A DNA stretch of 64,000 bases, taken from the NCBI GenBank assembly GCA_943789355.1, contig CALSTU010000004.1, forward strand, positions 658,971 to 722,970, written 5' to 3'. Below the pieces are notes generated by a model, which was not told the origin of the DNA, did no database searches, and saw only the letters and a list, made by a program, of their open reading frames with translations. The first letter of the stretch is position 1; each line of letters begins with the position of its first letter. This DNA is from UBA7430 sp002478765 (GTDB taxonomy: Bacteria > Bacteroidota > Bacteroidia > Flavobacteriales > UBA7430). The position numbers and the translations under genes were made by a program. Positions 8,417 to 16,804 of the stretch are shown piece after piece.

Positions 8417-10216
8417 ATGAATAATTTAGATTACGGAATCATAGGGAATTGTAAAAGTGCCGCATTGGTCTCAAAATCAGGTTCTATCGACTGGTGTTGC
8501 TTACCTCAGTTTGATTCTCCTTCGGTATTTGGTAAGTTGTTGGATCCTGAAATTGGAGGGTCTTTTCATTTTGAAGTTGACGATTCATACACCATCAATC
8601 AGGGCTATATCGACAATACGGTCATTTTAGTAACCTCTTTCAGTAATGGAACGGATGCTTTTGAAATCCATGATTTTATGCCCAGATATCACAAAGAAGG
8701 AGGGGCTTATCATGCACCACCTGAATTTATTCGATACATCAAGTACATTTCTGGACAACCAAAAATTAAGGTGAAGTACGATCCGAAGTTGGAATATGCA
8801 AAGGGCGAGACCAATACTTTTGTTAAAGATGATTTTATTGTTAGTCTAACCAACAAGGAGGTTTACGACACCCTGTTTTTGTACACCGATTTAAATAAGG
8901 AAGCGATCGTAAATGAGGAGGTCCTCACACTCCGTGGAGATCATTTTTTCTTGGTGGGCTACAACGAAAAGTTATTTGTACCTTCTCTTGATATGGCCTT
9001 TTTAGAGCTGGAGCGAACCAAGGTATACTGGCTCAATTGGATGGAGCGAACCCCCACCTACAAGAGCTACAATAAGGATATTGCGCGAAGTGCCATGACC
9101 CTGAAGCTTATGAGTTACGATAAGTCCGGAGCTATTTTAGCAGCGATTACGACTTCTTTACCCGAAACGATTGGAGAAGTCCGGAATTGGGATTATCGTT
9201 TCTGTTGGATTAGAGATGCTTCGATGGTTGTAAAAGTTATGTCGAAGCTGGGACATAAAAATATAGCCAAACGTTATTTGCAGTTTGTGATCGATTTGAT
9301 TCCGGATAAGGACGAGAAGCTACAAATCATGTACGGTATCAATGGCGAAAAAAACCTAACAGAAAACTTCTTAGAACATCTTTCTGGTTATGAAGGTTCA
9401 AAGCCCGTAAGAATCGGTAATGCTGCTTACATGCAAAAGCAGAATGATATTTACGGTATTCTTATGGACATGATTTACCAGTTGCTAACCAACTTTAGCA
9501 ATGATATTGAAAATGGAGAGTCTCTATGGGGAATCACCAAAGGAATTGTTTGGGTCGTGAACAAGCATTGGCAAGAAGCTGATAAAGGTATTTGGGAGTT
9601 TCGATCTGAGGATCAACATTTCACCTTTTCTAAGGTGTTGTGTTGGGTGGCGGTTGATAAGGCCATAAAAGTTGCGAAATTATTGAATAAAACCTCCAAG
9701 TTAGAAGCTTGGCAAGCTCTTGAAGAAAATATCAGAAAAGATATCATGGACAATGCATGGAGTGATAAGGCTCAAGCCTTTACCCAAGCATACGGTTCAG
9801 AAAGTTTAGATGCATCGGTTTTGTTGATGGAGTCCTATGATTTTATTGATGCTAAGCATCCTAAATACGTGAGTACGGTTAAGGCTATAGAACGAGAATT
9901 ATCGAATGATGGATTGCTTTATCGCTACAAAAATCAAGATGATTTTGGTTTGCCATCCTCATCTTTCACGATATGTACGTTCTGGTTCATTAACAGTTTG
10001 TTTAAGATAGGGGAGGAGCAAAAGGCGGTTGCGCAGTTTGAAAAACTCTTGTCTTACAGCAATCATCTCGGATTATTTAGTGAAGATTTGGATTTTGAAA
10101 CCAAACGTTTGTTGGGTAATTTCCCACAAGCATATTCTCATTTAGCATTAATAGAAACAGCCATTAATTTATCAAATACAACTCGAGAGGAAAAAGTGAG
10201 AGATGTATTGTCTTAG
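8417..10216 (+). CDS. Glycoside hydrolase family 15 protein (glucoamylase/trehalase-like)
   Basis: Predicted intracellular inverting alpha-glucosidase of the GH15 family. It has no signal peptide. The N-terminal trehalase-like domain begins LDYGIIGNCKSAALVSKSGS and includes DWCCLPQFDSPSVFG, the pattern typical of bacterial GH15 proteins. The (alpha/alpha)6 barrel starts near residue 230, with RNWDYRFCWIRDASMVV (about residue 255), the usual substrate-binding segment. ESLDASVLLM lies further on; I cannot assign both catalytic Glu residues from sequence alone. At 599 residues it has the typical length. It is divergent from the OtsA-OtsB fusion, which suggests trehalose or glycogen-like substrates; GH15 trehalases are known in other phyla. 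The substrate is inference. The epimerase gene follows 23 bp downstream, so the two are probably cotranscribed. Confidence 0.9.
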   Translation: MNNLDYGIIGNCKSAALVSKSGSIDWCCLPQFDSPSVFGKLLDPEIGGSFHFEVDDSYTINQGYIDNTVILVTSFSNGTDAFEIHDFMPRYHKEGGAYHAPPEFIRYIKYISGQPKIKVKYDPKLEYAKGETNTFVKDDFIVSLTNKEVYDTLFLYTDLNKEAIVNEEVLTLRGDHFFLVGYNEKLFVPSLDMAFLELERTKVYWLNWMERTPTYKSYNKDIARSAMTLKLMSYDKSGAILAAITTSLPETIGEVRNWDYRFCWIRDASMVVKVMSKLGHKNIAKRYLQFVIDLIPDKDEKLQIMYGINGEKNLTENFLEHLSGYEGSKPVRIGNAAYMQKQNDIYGILMDMIYQLLTNFSNDIENGESLWGITKGIVWVVNKHWQEADKGIWEFRSEDQHFTFSKVLCWVAVDKAIKVAKLLNKTSKLEAWQALEENIRKDIMDNAWSDKAQAFTQAYGSESLDASVLLMESYDFIDAKHPKYVSTVKAIERELSNDGLLYRYKNQDDFGLPSSSFTICTFWFINSLFKIGEEQKAVAQFEKLLSYSNHLGLFSEDLDFETKRLLGNFPQAYSHLALIETAINLSNTTREEKVRDVLS

Positions 10217-10239
10217 TCATCCTAAAAAGTAAAACCCCT

Positions 10240-11256
10240 ATGAAAAAAGTATTTTTAACCGGAGTTTCCGGTTATATCGGATTGCATTGTGCCGCTGAGC
10301 TCATCAAGAGTGGTTATTTAGTGAAAGGTTCTGTAAGGAGTTTGTCCAAAAAAGAAGAAGTGTTGGAGGCTCTAAGCGGCGTTGTTGATGTTGAGGGAAA
10401 GCTTGATTTTTGTGAGTTGAACCTGCTTGAAGATCATGGATGGGATGAAGCGATGCAGGGTTGTGACTTCCTCATGCATGTAGCTTCTCCTTTTTACAGC
10501 AGACAGCCTAAGGACGAAAATGTTTTAATAAAACCTGCCGTTGAAGGGACAATGCGCGCCCTATCTGCCGCAAAAAAAGCTGGAATTACCCGTGTGGTAC
10601 TTACGTCTTCAATGGTCGCGATGTTAGGTGATTGTTCTAGATCTTCTGAGCTTAATGAAAGCGCTTGGACCGATGTGAATGCCAAGCGAGTTACCGCCTA
10701 CATAAAAAGCAAAACCATCGCTGAGAAGAGTGCCTGGAACTTTGTGAATTCGCAACCAGAAAGCTCAAAAATGGAATTGGTAACCGTTCACCCCGGACCG
10801 GTTTATGGCCCTCCACTGAATGGGAATCTGTCTGGTGAGTCGATGACGATGTTTAAGGACTTGTTGCTGGGTAAAATGCCTATGGTTCCCAAAGCAGGAA
10901 TCAATATGTCTGATGTTAGAGATGTCGCTCAGATCCATGTGAAGGCTTTGGAAACTGAAAATGCTGCGGGGCATCGGTTTATCGTTGGAACAGAAAATGC
11001 CCACTCTTTCAAAGAGCTTGCTGAGATGCTTCAATCAAAAGGTTATGACAAAGTAAGTTCTAAGGAAGCTCCTAACTTTATGATTAAATTCATGGCAAAC
11101 TTCAGTAGTGATATGAGAGGAATGCTTCCTTTTGTGGGTAATACATTTAGCGCAGATGTGAGCCTTACGATGAAAACCTTCAATTGGAAACCGATTACTC
11201 TTGAGAAAATCATCGTGGATACGGCCAAATCTATTGAAGCGATTTTACAGAAATAA
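10240..11256 (+). CDS. NAD-dependent epimerase/dehydratase family protein (dihydroflavonol-4-reductase-like)
   Basis: Extended short-chain dehydrogenase/reductase that uses NAD(P)H on a carbonyl substrate, exact substrate unknown; cytoplasmic. The Rossmann motif GVSGYIGLHCAAELIKSGY is at residues 8-26. LMHVASPF, TSSMVAMLG (catalytic Ser), and the catalytic YxxxK in TAYIKSKTIAEK follow, with HPGPVYGPPL typical of the dihydroflavonol/cinnamoyl reductase subgroup. At 338 residues it has the normal length. It lies 23 bp after the GH15 gene on the same strand and ends at a strong bidirectional terminator. A role linked to the trehalose pair is not evident from the protein itself. Confidence 0.88.
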   Translation: MKKVFLTGVSGYIGLHCAAELIKSGYLVKGSVRSLSKKEEVLEALSGVVDVEGKLDFCELNLLEDHGWDEAMQGCDFLMHVASPFYSRQPKDENVLIKPAVEGTMRALSAAKKAGITRVVLTSSMVAMLGDCSRSSELNESAWTDVNAKRVTAYIKSKTIAEKSAWNFVNSQPESSKMELVTVHPGPVYGPPLNGNLSGESMTMFKDLLLGKMPMVPKAGINMSDVRDVAQIHVKALETENAAGHRFIVGTENAHSFKELAEMLQSKGYDKVSSKEAPNFMIKFMANFSSDMRGMLPFVGNTFSADVSLTMKTFNWKPITLEKIIVDTAKSIEAILQK

Positions 11257-11270
11257 ATTTGAATGGACCA

Positions 11271-11301
11271 AAAAAAAACGGCTTGATGGCCGTTTTTTTT
11301 G
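11271..11301. terminator. Bidirectional intrinsic terminator
   Basis: An A-run, then ACGGC-TTGAT-GGCCGT-type stem-loop, then a run of eight T. It sits between the convergent epimerase (+) and thiol peroxidase (-) genes; the flanking A- and T-runs let it work on both strands. Confidence 0.8.
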
Positions 11302-11333
11302 TTTTAGAGATACCTGAATGAGGTTTGTTTCAT

Positions 11334-11831
11334 CTATAAACTGTTTAATGCAGCCTCATAATTAGGCTCTTCAGTCGTTTCGGCAACCTGCTCGTTATAG
11401 ATTACTTGACCACTTGAGTTGATGATTACAATGCTTCTCGAGTTTAATCCGGCAAGAGGACCATCCACGATGTCTAAGCCATAGTCTTTACCAAACTGTC
11501 CGGTTTTAAAGTCAGACAGCATGACTACATTTTCGATGCCTTCAGCCCCACAAAATCGTTTTTGTGCAAAGGGTAAGTCTCTAGATATACACAGTATTGT
11601 GGTGTTCTCAAGGCCTGATGCTGCCTTGTTAAAGTTTCTAACGGAAGCAGCACATGTGCCCGTGTCTACACTTGGGAAAATGTTTAACACCAGATTCTGA
11701 CCTTTGTAGTCTTGTAGTGTTTTTGTTGATAGGTCTCCTGCAATGAGTTCAAAATTCTTAGCCGAAGTTCCGGTCGTTGGTAGGGACCCACTCGTGTTTA
11801 TTGGGTTTCCTTTGAGAGTAATTTTTGTCAT
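11334..11831 (-). CDS. tpx: Thiol peroxidase Tpx (atypical 2-Cys peroxiredoxin)
   Basis: Reduces hydrogen and alkyl peroxides with electrons from thioredoxin. From the chosen start (ATG at 11829-11831, protein MTKITLKGNPINTSG) it is 165 residues, the usual Tpx size. The peroxidatic Cys is Cys60 in PSVDTGTCAASVR and the resolving Cys is Cys94 in FAQKRFCGAEG, matching E. coli Tpx Cys61 and Cys95. Cys81 in LCISRDLPF is also conserved in the family. An in-frame upstream Met would add 13 residues that do not resemble the family, so I reject it. It lies 55 bp after a Fur-family gene, on the same strand, at the end of the predicted metal-uptake operon. That suggests oxidative-stress or metal control; whether it also has its own promoter is not clear. 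Confidence 0.95.
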   Translation of the reverse strand: MTKITLKGNPINTSGSLPTTGTSAKNFELIAGDLSTKTLQDYKGQNLVLNIFPSVDTGTCAASVRNFNKAASGLENTTILCISRDLPFAQKRFCGAEGIENVVMLSDFKTGQFGKDYGLDIVDGPLAGLNSRSIVIINSSGQVIYNEQVAETTEEPNYEAALNSL

Positions 11832-11886
11832 GATGGTTTGGGTGTAATCGATTAAGTTTTCAATCAGCACTTCAGGTGCTTTTCAT

Positions 11887-12300
11887 TTATTGGCAAAGGT
11901 CGCACATTCCTTCCATATGAATTGAAACTTTATTTATTTCATAACTTGGAAGGGCTATTTTTATAGCTTCATCAAGCTCCAGGCAACTTACGATGTTACA
12001 TTTCGTGCATTTAAAGTGCGCATGATCGTGTTTGTGTGTATTTGTATTGCAACTTTTCCCACAAATAGCGTAATAAATTTCATTGTTTTCTTGAAAAGCT
12101 TTGTGTATAATCCCTTTATCGAGGAGTGATTCTAGCGTTCTGTAAAGTGTTACCCGGTCAATCGGCTGCATTTGTTTTTGAATTGCAGAATGACGCATGG
12201 CAGAGCCATATGCGAACATCTTATCCAGTAAGTTTAGCCGGGTATTTGTTGCTTTAAGGCTTCTTTTTCGAAGCAGCTCCTTGATTTGTATGAGATCCAA
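11887..12300 (-). CDS. Fur-family metalloregulator (Zur-like, possibly PerR-like)
   Basis: Metal-sensing transcriptional repressor of the Fur superfamily. The N-terminal winged helix includes KATNTRLNLLDKMFAYGSA and RVTLYRTLESLLDKGII (the recognition-helix region with the family's TLYRTL). The C-terminal part carries the structural zinc cysteines (CTKC near residue 98 and CDLC at the C-terminus) and a histidine-rich sensory stretch (NTHKHDHAHFKC). At 137 residues it is normal for the family. It sits 8 bp after a ZnuD-like TonB receptor in the same operon, so I favour zinc sensing (Zur); the thiol peroxidase gene just downstream leaves PerR as an alternative. The candidate operator is the palindrome at 15228-15246 in front of the operon. 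Confidence 0.88.
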   Translation of the reverse strand: MDLIQIKELLRKRSLKATNTRLNLLDKMFAYGSAMRHSAIQKQMQPIDRVTLYRTLESLLDKGIIHKAFQENNEIYYAICGKSCNTNTHKHDHAHFKCTKCNIVSCLELDEAIKIALPSYEINKVSIHMEGMCDLCQ

Positions 12301-12308
12301 AGGGTAAA

Positions 12309-14636
12309 TTAAAATTTAAAGTTAAGACCCAGCGTTGCGCTCAATCCAATGTCGTCAGCAAAATATCTGTGTCTGTTCAAGTACTCTCTGTATTTGGTGT
12401 TGAACAAGTTCTCAATTTTGATAAAGCAATTTAAATAATGATTTGGGAATACCAAGCGCGAAGATACTTTTAATCCCAAGAGGTTGTATGTCGATGGTGC
12501 TGGACTATAATCCTGTGTGGAAAGGATGTTGTTTTGTTTGAAGACCGTCTTGTTGTTTATGTCAATCTCAAATTCTTCAGCACGAACGTTTTCAAACAGA
12601 TTTATAGATCGATCAAACTGGTATTTTAAACTGGTAAATAAATTGTTTGATGGAAGTGATATGAGGGGCTCATTATTGGATGTGTCCTTACCGCGAAGAA
12701 AACTATAGCGAATGATTCCTTGTATGGAATTTCGGATGGTGATTTCACTTGAAAAGTCAAATCCATATATCCGAGCATGGGTTTGCTCGTATTTAAAATA
12801 GGGGAAAGCACCACGAATGGTCAGTTTCATCTCGTTTTGGGGCTTTAAGAAAATATAATTTTCAAAACTTTGATGGAACGCTAGGGCGCTAAGCGAGAAT
12901 TTTGTGCTTGGCACCCACTTGTATTCTAGGGTGTTTTTAAACGCTTTTTCGGTTTTCAGATGGATGTCTCCATCTTCTATAGCGCTTACTCCTTGATGTA
13001 CACCACTACTAAATAATTCGTTGATTCCCGGGTTCCGGGTTGCATAACCGGTGTTGAATAAAAGGGATTGGTTTTTTGATAAATCAAATTTAAAGGAGGA
13101 TGCTGCACTGAGGTTGTGAAAATTATTTCGGAATCTCTTCGATGTTCTTGGTATCGTATTCTGGATGGCTACAATGTTTTGATTTTCTATGTCGTATCGA
13201 AGGCCCATGTTGATCAGTAAAAAACCTTTCTTTTTAGATGCAACACCAAACAGACCTCCTTTAAAGGATATGTAATCGGGGATTAAGGGCGATGTTTTTG
13301 TTTCAGGATTGTTTGTGTTATCGGAAATGATGTTTTGATTTCCGAGGGTTAACTTCCAGGAATTTTTCATTTTCCGGGTGTATTTCACTTCGGTATTCAA
13401 TGTGTTTTGAAGTAAGCTGAGCATGGGTAAATCACTCCTGCCACCACGCCTGATGTCAAATTCTTTTCTGTTGTTTTGTTGGGCAGCGATAATGAATTTT
13501 AGTTCTTCATCCTCATTGATAAGATACGTAGCGTCCAGTTTGGCCAAATGATGAGCAACCTTTTGCATGGGGGCGTTAATTTTGTAGCTAAAGTCCTCTT
13601 CTGTAAAAAAGGGAACGTCTCGACTCAGGCCTCTTTTTAGGTCGGTTAAATTTCCAATGTGAGCCCCTCTTAACACCCCTAGGTTGGTGTTAAATGTACT
13701 CCCGTAAAAGTTGAGGAAAAAGCGTTCACCCCACGATTTTTCCAATTGAATGGAAAAGTTTGCCTCTTCAACTCCGGTATTCCTCAGGTAGTAGTCTGAT
13801 GTTTTCTTATCCCCGTATTTTTTCAGTGTCCCATTGATTCGCCAAGCCAATTTGGGCGTGTATTTTTCCAATTGGATGTTCAGATTGTTTCCTCGCCCGT
13901 TGGTTTCGAAGGCGTAATTTACATATCCGTGAAGATGAGGTTCATGCGCAATTTTTTTGGATTCCATAAGGATAACACTCCCTAGGTTTCCTCCCCCATA
14001 GCCAATGGCATTTGCGCCTTTTATGATGGTAATTCTATTTGAGCTGAGAGGATCTATTTCTGGAGCGTGGTCTTTGCCCCACTGTTGGCCAGATTGAATG
14101 ATGCCGTTATTGATGATGCTGAGTCGATTCCCAAATAAACCGTGAACAATCGGTTTTGATAGGCTGCTTCCACTTTTTAGTAGGGATACTCCCGTTTCAT
14201 TTTCAATCAGCCCTCCTAGGTTTTTTGTCAAATTTTCCTCAATCGTTTTCTTACTGATGCTCAGGCTGGGTTGGTTGATGTGTCCTGTTTTTTGCTCATC
14301 CAGATGAACAATCCCTAAAGAACTGATGGTGTGGGATAAATCAATGTGTAAGACAGTGTCTTGAGTCAGATTGATATGGAATTTTTTGGGCTCACATCCA
14401 ATGTGAGAAAAGACGATATGGTATTCTCCTTCACATAAATTGTAAAGTGAAAAAAGACCTCTTTCATCGGTACAACAACCGTTAGAAGTCTCCGTAACAA
14501 AAATATTTACATCGGATAGGGGCAGATGCGTCCCAAGGTCAAAAACAGACCCTTCAATAGAATAAGTGCAATCTTGAGCTTTTACACTCAAAATTGCACT
14601 AAAAAGTAAAAATAATTTGAATAATCTATTCAACAT
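12309..14636 (-). CDS. TonB-dependent outer-membrane receptor, ZnuD-like (predicted zinc uptake)
   Basis: Outer-membrane beta-barrel for energised import of a metal or metal complex. Signal peptide (LFKLFLLFSAILSVKA), then a carboxypeptidase-regulatory-like domain (IEGSVFDLGTHLPLSDVNIF), a plug domain (about residues 120-225, with IVHGLFGNRLSIINNGI and IKGANAIGYGGGNLGSVI), and a barrel ending in a C-terminal Phe (LSATLGLNFKF). The plug contains QWGKDHAPEID, which resembles the DHA segment of zinc receptors of the ZnuD group. Length 775 is typical. It overlaps the upstream lipoprotein gene by 11 bp and is followed 8 bp later by a Fur/Zur-family gene. Zinc as substrate is inferred from this context and the plug motif; copper or another metal is possible. 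Confidence 0.88.
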   Translation of the reverse strand: MLNRLFKLFLLFSAILSVKAQDCTYSIEGSVFDLGTHLPLSDVNIFVTETSNGCCTDERGLFSLYNLCEGEYHIVFSHIGCEPKKFHINLTQDTVLHIDLSHTISSLGIVHLDEQKTGHINQPSLSISKKTIEENLTKNLGGLIENETGVSLLKSGSSLSKPIVHGLFGNRLSIINNGIIQSGQQWGKDHAPEIDPLSSNRITIIKGANAIGYGGGNLGSVILMESKKIAHEPHLHGYVNYAFETNGRGNNLNIQLEKYTPKLAWRINGTLKKYGDKKTSDYYLRNTGVEEANFSIQLEKSWGERFFLNFYGSTFNTNLGVLRGAHIGNLTDLKRGLSRDVPFFTEEDFSYKINAPMQKVAHHLAKLDATYLINEDEELKFIIAAQQNNRKEFDIRRGGRSDLPMLSLLQNTLNTEVKYTRKMKNSWKLTLGNQNIISDNTNNPETKTSPLIPDYISFKGGLFGVASKKKGFLLINMGLRYDIENQNIVAIQNTIPRTSKRFRNNFHNLSAASSFKFDLSKNQSLLFNTGYATRNPGINELFSSGVHQGVSAIEDGDIHLKTEKAFKNTLEYKWVPSTKFSLSALAFHQSFENYIFLKPQNEMKLTIRGAFPYFKYEQTHARIYGFDFSSEITIRNSIQGIIRYSFLRGKDTSNNEPLISLPSNNLFTSLKYQFDRSINLFENVRAEEFEIDINNKTVFKQNNILSTQDYSPAPSTYNLLGLKVSSRLVFPNHYLNCFIKIENLFNTKYREYLNRHRYFADDIGLSATLGLNFKF

Positions 14637-15186
14637 TTACATCAAAAGTAACTTCTATGTCTGTTTCTCCTCCTGCATTGGCAATATCTCCAGTAGAAAC
14701 ATTTGCTCCAGATTTGTTAGGCTCGTGAAGAAGTGTAACCAAAATTGTTCCTGATCCAGCGTCTCCAGTTTTCAATTCATTTGTCTGTCCTATAGGCTTT
14801 CCATCGGCATCTTGGTCGGTATATGTCAAGGTTAAACCGTCAACAGTTGATGTGAAAAAGAATTGATGATCCTCATCCTCTTCAAGAATTTCAAGTGTCA
14901 CATCTTCTACATCTTCTGGGTTTGACTCGTTAAGAATTTCAATAGAACCAGCATAGGTTGTGTTTGCTTTTAATGTTCCTCCAGTGATTGTTGGTTCATT
15001 TCCACCTTCACCATCTAAGTCGATGAATCTTAAGGCTACCGTATCAGCACCTTCAGCCGTTAGCGTAAAGGTTAATGTAGTCATTACTTCATGTTCGTTG
15101 TGCACGTGCGCGTGGTCTTTTTCACAAGATGAAAAAATTAAGGCTCCTAAAGCTACGCTTGCCAATAGGCTTTTGTTCGTTTTCAT
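14626..15186 (-). CDS. His-rich surface lipoprotein of the metal-uptake operon
   Basis: Small lipoprotein that probably presents metal to the adjacent TonB receptor. The N-terminus is a lipoprotein signal ending in the lipobox FSSC (Cys at about residue 21), followed at once by EKDHAHVHNEHE, a candidate metal-binding patch. The residues after the Cys (E-K-D) resemble the lipoprotein export signal of Bacteroidota, so the outer leaflet is likely. The rest is acidic and beta-rich (TFTLTAEGADTVALRFIDLD). Similar proteins, annotated in databases as type 1 periplasmic binding fold superfamily, accompany TonB receptors in this phylum (from memory). It is the first gene of the operon and overlaps the receptor gene by 11 bp. 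Likely repressed by the Fur/Zur protein. Confidence 0.82.
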   Translation of the reverse strand: MKTNKSLLASVALGALIFSSCEKDHAHVHNEHEVMTTLTFTLTAEGADTVALRFIDLDGEGGNEPTITGGTLKANTTYAGSIEILNESNPEDVEDVTLEILEEDEDHQFFFTSTVDGLTLTYTDQDADGKPIGQTNELKTGDAGSGTILVTLLHEPNKSGANVSTGDIANAGGETDIEVTFDVNVE

Positions 15187-15212
15187 ATTTATTTTTTTAA
15201 TGTTTTACGGGG

Positions 15213-15220
15213 CAAATATA
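15213..15220 (-). promoter_or_regulatory. -7 promoter box of the metal-uptake operon
   Basis: Read on the minus strand it is TATATTTG, an exact match to the Flavobacteriales -7 consensus TAnnTTTG, 27 bp before the lipoprotein ATG. No TTG is found at the usual 17-23 bp upstream; instead the palindrome at 15228-15246 occupies that region, which suits a repressible promoter. Confidence 0.6.
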
Positions 15221-15227
15221 TCAATTT

Positions 15228-15246
15228 AATGCAACAATGTTGCATT
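15228..15246. promoter_or_regulatory. Palindromic operator, candidate Zur/Fur box
   Basis: AATGCAACA-A-TGTTGCATT, a perfect 9-1-9 inverted repeat. It lies 7 bp upstream of the -7 box of an operon that itself encodes a Fur/Zur-family regulator. The length and symmetry fit a Fur-superfamily dimer site; the assignment to this regulator is inference. Confidence 0.6.
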
Positions 15247-15287
15247 TGATTTGATTATTTTCGAAAAAGCAGGGCAATGTTTTTTAA

Positions 15288-16052
15288 TCAATTTAATTTT
15301 TTTCGAATCCCAATAAAAACAAGAATAAAGGCTGTGTATCCAAGGAAGAAAGGGAGGATAATGGCCTTTAGTTTCAGTATAAGAAACACCGCAATTACCA
15401 GCAGTTGGAAGCCCAGACCAAAGGTCGAAAGAATCGTCATGAACCACTTGGGCAAAGCTCTACCCTCATTTGCCTTGGGGTCTAGTGTGTAGATGATTTT
15501 ATCAAACAGTCCGTAAAGGACTTTGTAAATGGCAAAAAGAAGGTTCACGTGTTTTTGTTTCTCTCCTTTTAATGCAACAGGTGTTTTGTCCTCAAAAATT
15601 CTACTGGTTGTGTCGCCATTGCATTTATTTCGTAAAATCACATAATAATAGTTGTACAGGGTGCCTTGTAACTGCAGTCCAATAAAAGCCATAGCGCACA
15701 ACCAAAATTCCGTATCAGAGATGTGAGCTATGATTCCAAAAAACAAGGCATTCAGGATGATGTCAGCGATAGAGTCAAGATAACGACCTGTGTAAGAGGG
15801 TTTGTTTTTCGCTCGTGCCAATTCCCCATCTGCAGCGTCTAAGATGGATTTTAGGATTAAAAAAAAGGCAGCGTATTCATAGCGCCCCTCAATCATGCAA
15901 TAACAAGCAGCAAGGCCTGAGACAATAAACGCTAAGGTGACATGTATGGGGGTGAATGAGGTCTCTTTTAAGCCGTTAGCAATTTTTACAGCTACAGGTC
16001 TTCCATAGTCTGAAAGATCAATAAATTTGTGAGTTTTGGGTAATTTAGACAT
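15288..16052 (-). CDS. CDP-alcohol phosphatidyltransferase family membrane protein
   Basis: Integral membrane enzyme that transfers a phosphatidyl (or related) group from a CDP-alcohol to an acceptor alcohol in phospholipid synthesis. The signature D(x)2DG(x)2AR(x)nG(x)3D(x)3D is clear: DAADGELARAKNKPSY followed by TGRYLDSIADI (about residues 92-118). Multiple transmembrane helices surround it, e.g. VTLAFIVSGLAACYCMI and LLVIAVFLILKLKAIIL. Length 254 is a little above the 180-240 of PgsA/PssA. The acceptor cannot be deduced. It is separated from pyrE upstream by a terminator and stands as a single transcription unit on the minus strand, ending just upstream of the metal-operon promoter region. 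Confidence 0.87.
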   Translation of the reverse strand: MSKLPKTHKFIDLSDYGRPVAVKIANGLKETSFTPIHVTLAFIVSGLAACYCMIEGRYEYAAFFLILKSILDAADGELARAKNKPSYTGRYLDSIADIILNALFFGIIAHISDTEFWLCAMAFIGLQLQGTLYNYYYVILRNKCNGDTTSRIFEDKTPVALKGEKQKHVNLLFAIYKVLYGLFDKIIYTLDPKANEGRALPKWFMTILSTFGLGFQLLVIAVFLILKLKAIILPFFLGYTAFILVFIGIRKKLN

Positions 16053-16116
16053 GTATGGTTTCTATCAATTTGACAGGAATATACCAATAAGGTGTGACTT
16101 GAGTCCGTTTAAGGCG

Positions 16117-16140
16117 GAAAAACGGTTCTTTAGAGCCGTT
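16117..16140 (-). terminator. Intrinsic terminator after pyrE
   Basis: On the minus strand: AACGG-c-TC-TAAA-GA-a-CCGTT followed by a T-run. It begins about 5 bp after the pyrE stop codon. Confidence 0.65.
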
Positions 16141-16144
16141 AGTG

Positions 16145-16792
16145 TTATTTTTTAGGAGACCATTGGTCAGGTGCTACACGCCAATTTTTTAGCGCTTCAG
16201 CTTCTTCATCGGATATGTATCCGGTATCCATAGCCTGTTCAATGAGATTGTCATAATCACTCAAGGTGATTAACTCACAGTTTGCTTGTTTGAAGTTTTC
16301 TGCAGATAAATCAAACCCATAGGTAAAGATGGCGGCCATACCATTTACGGTGCAACCAATATCCTCTAGGGCTTTAACAGCCTTTAGGGAGCTGCCTCCC
16401 GTGCTGATTAAATCTTCAATCACAACGACACTCTGGCCGCTTTCGATAAGACCTTCAATTTGGTTTTTTCTTCCGTGCTTTTTTGGCTCAGGACGAACGT
16501 ATACAAAAGGAAGTCCCAATTCTTGTGCCACCAATATACCGTGTGCAATAGCTCCAGAAGCGACACCAGCTATGGCGTCAGGCTTTCCAAAATGCTCAAC
16601 AATGGCATCGGCCATTTTTTCTCGGATGTATGTTCGAGTTTGATGGTGGGAAAGGGTAATTCTGTTGTCACAGTAAATCGGGGAGTTCCATCCCGAAGCC
16701 CAAGTAAAAGGATTATTCGGTTGTAATTTTATTGCTTTAATTTGCAATAGAAACTCGGCGGTTTTTTTTGCTGTATCCTTATTTAAAATCAT
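16145..16792 (-). CDS. pyrE: Orotate phosphoribosyltransferase
   Basis: Converts orotate and PRPP to orotidine 5'-monophosphate in pyrimidine synthesis; cytoplasmic. The PRPP-binding motif VVVIEDLISTGGSSLKAV is clear (about residues 121-138), with KKHGRKNQIEG as the catalytic loop and PDAIAGVASGAIAHG upstream. I start at the ATG 16790-16792 (MILNKDTAKKTAEFLLQI), giving 215 residues, the usual size; a longer frame adds 24 non-homologous residues that would read through the divergent NUDIX start. The start lies only 7 bp from that gene's ATG. A TAnnTTTG box on the minus strand (16797-16804) would put transcription initiation at or next to the ATG, implying a leaderless or nearly leaderless mRNA. 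Confidence 0.95.
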   Translation of the reverse strand: MILNKDTAKKTAEFLLQIKAIKLQPNNPFTWASGWNSPIYCDNRITLSHHQTRTYIREKMADAIVEHFGKPDAIAGVASGAIAHGILVAQELGLPFVYVRPEPKKHGRKNQIEGLIESGQSVVVIEDLISTGGSSLKAVKALEDIGCTVNGMAAIFTYGFDLSAENFKQANCELITLSDYDNLIEQAMDTGYISDEEAEALKNWRVAPDQWSPKK

Positions 16793-16796
16793 CCTG

Positions 16797-16804
16797 CAAA
16801 TGTA
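16797..16804 (-). promoter_or_regulatory. -7 box for pyrE, overlapping the NUDIX start codon
   Basis: On the minus strand TACATTTG, an exact TAnnTTTG match. It ends 5 bp before the pyrE ATG and physically covers the ATG of the divergent NUDIX gene (16800-16802). No good -33 TTG is seen at standard spacing. Confidence 0.45.
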
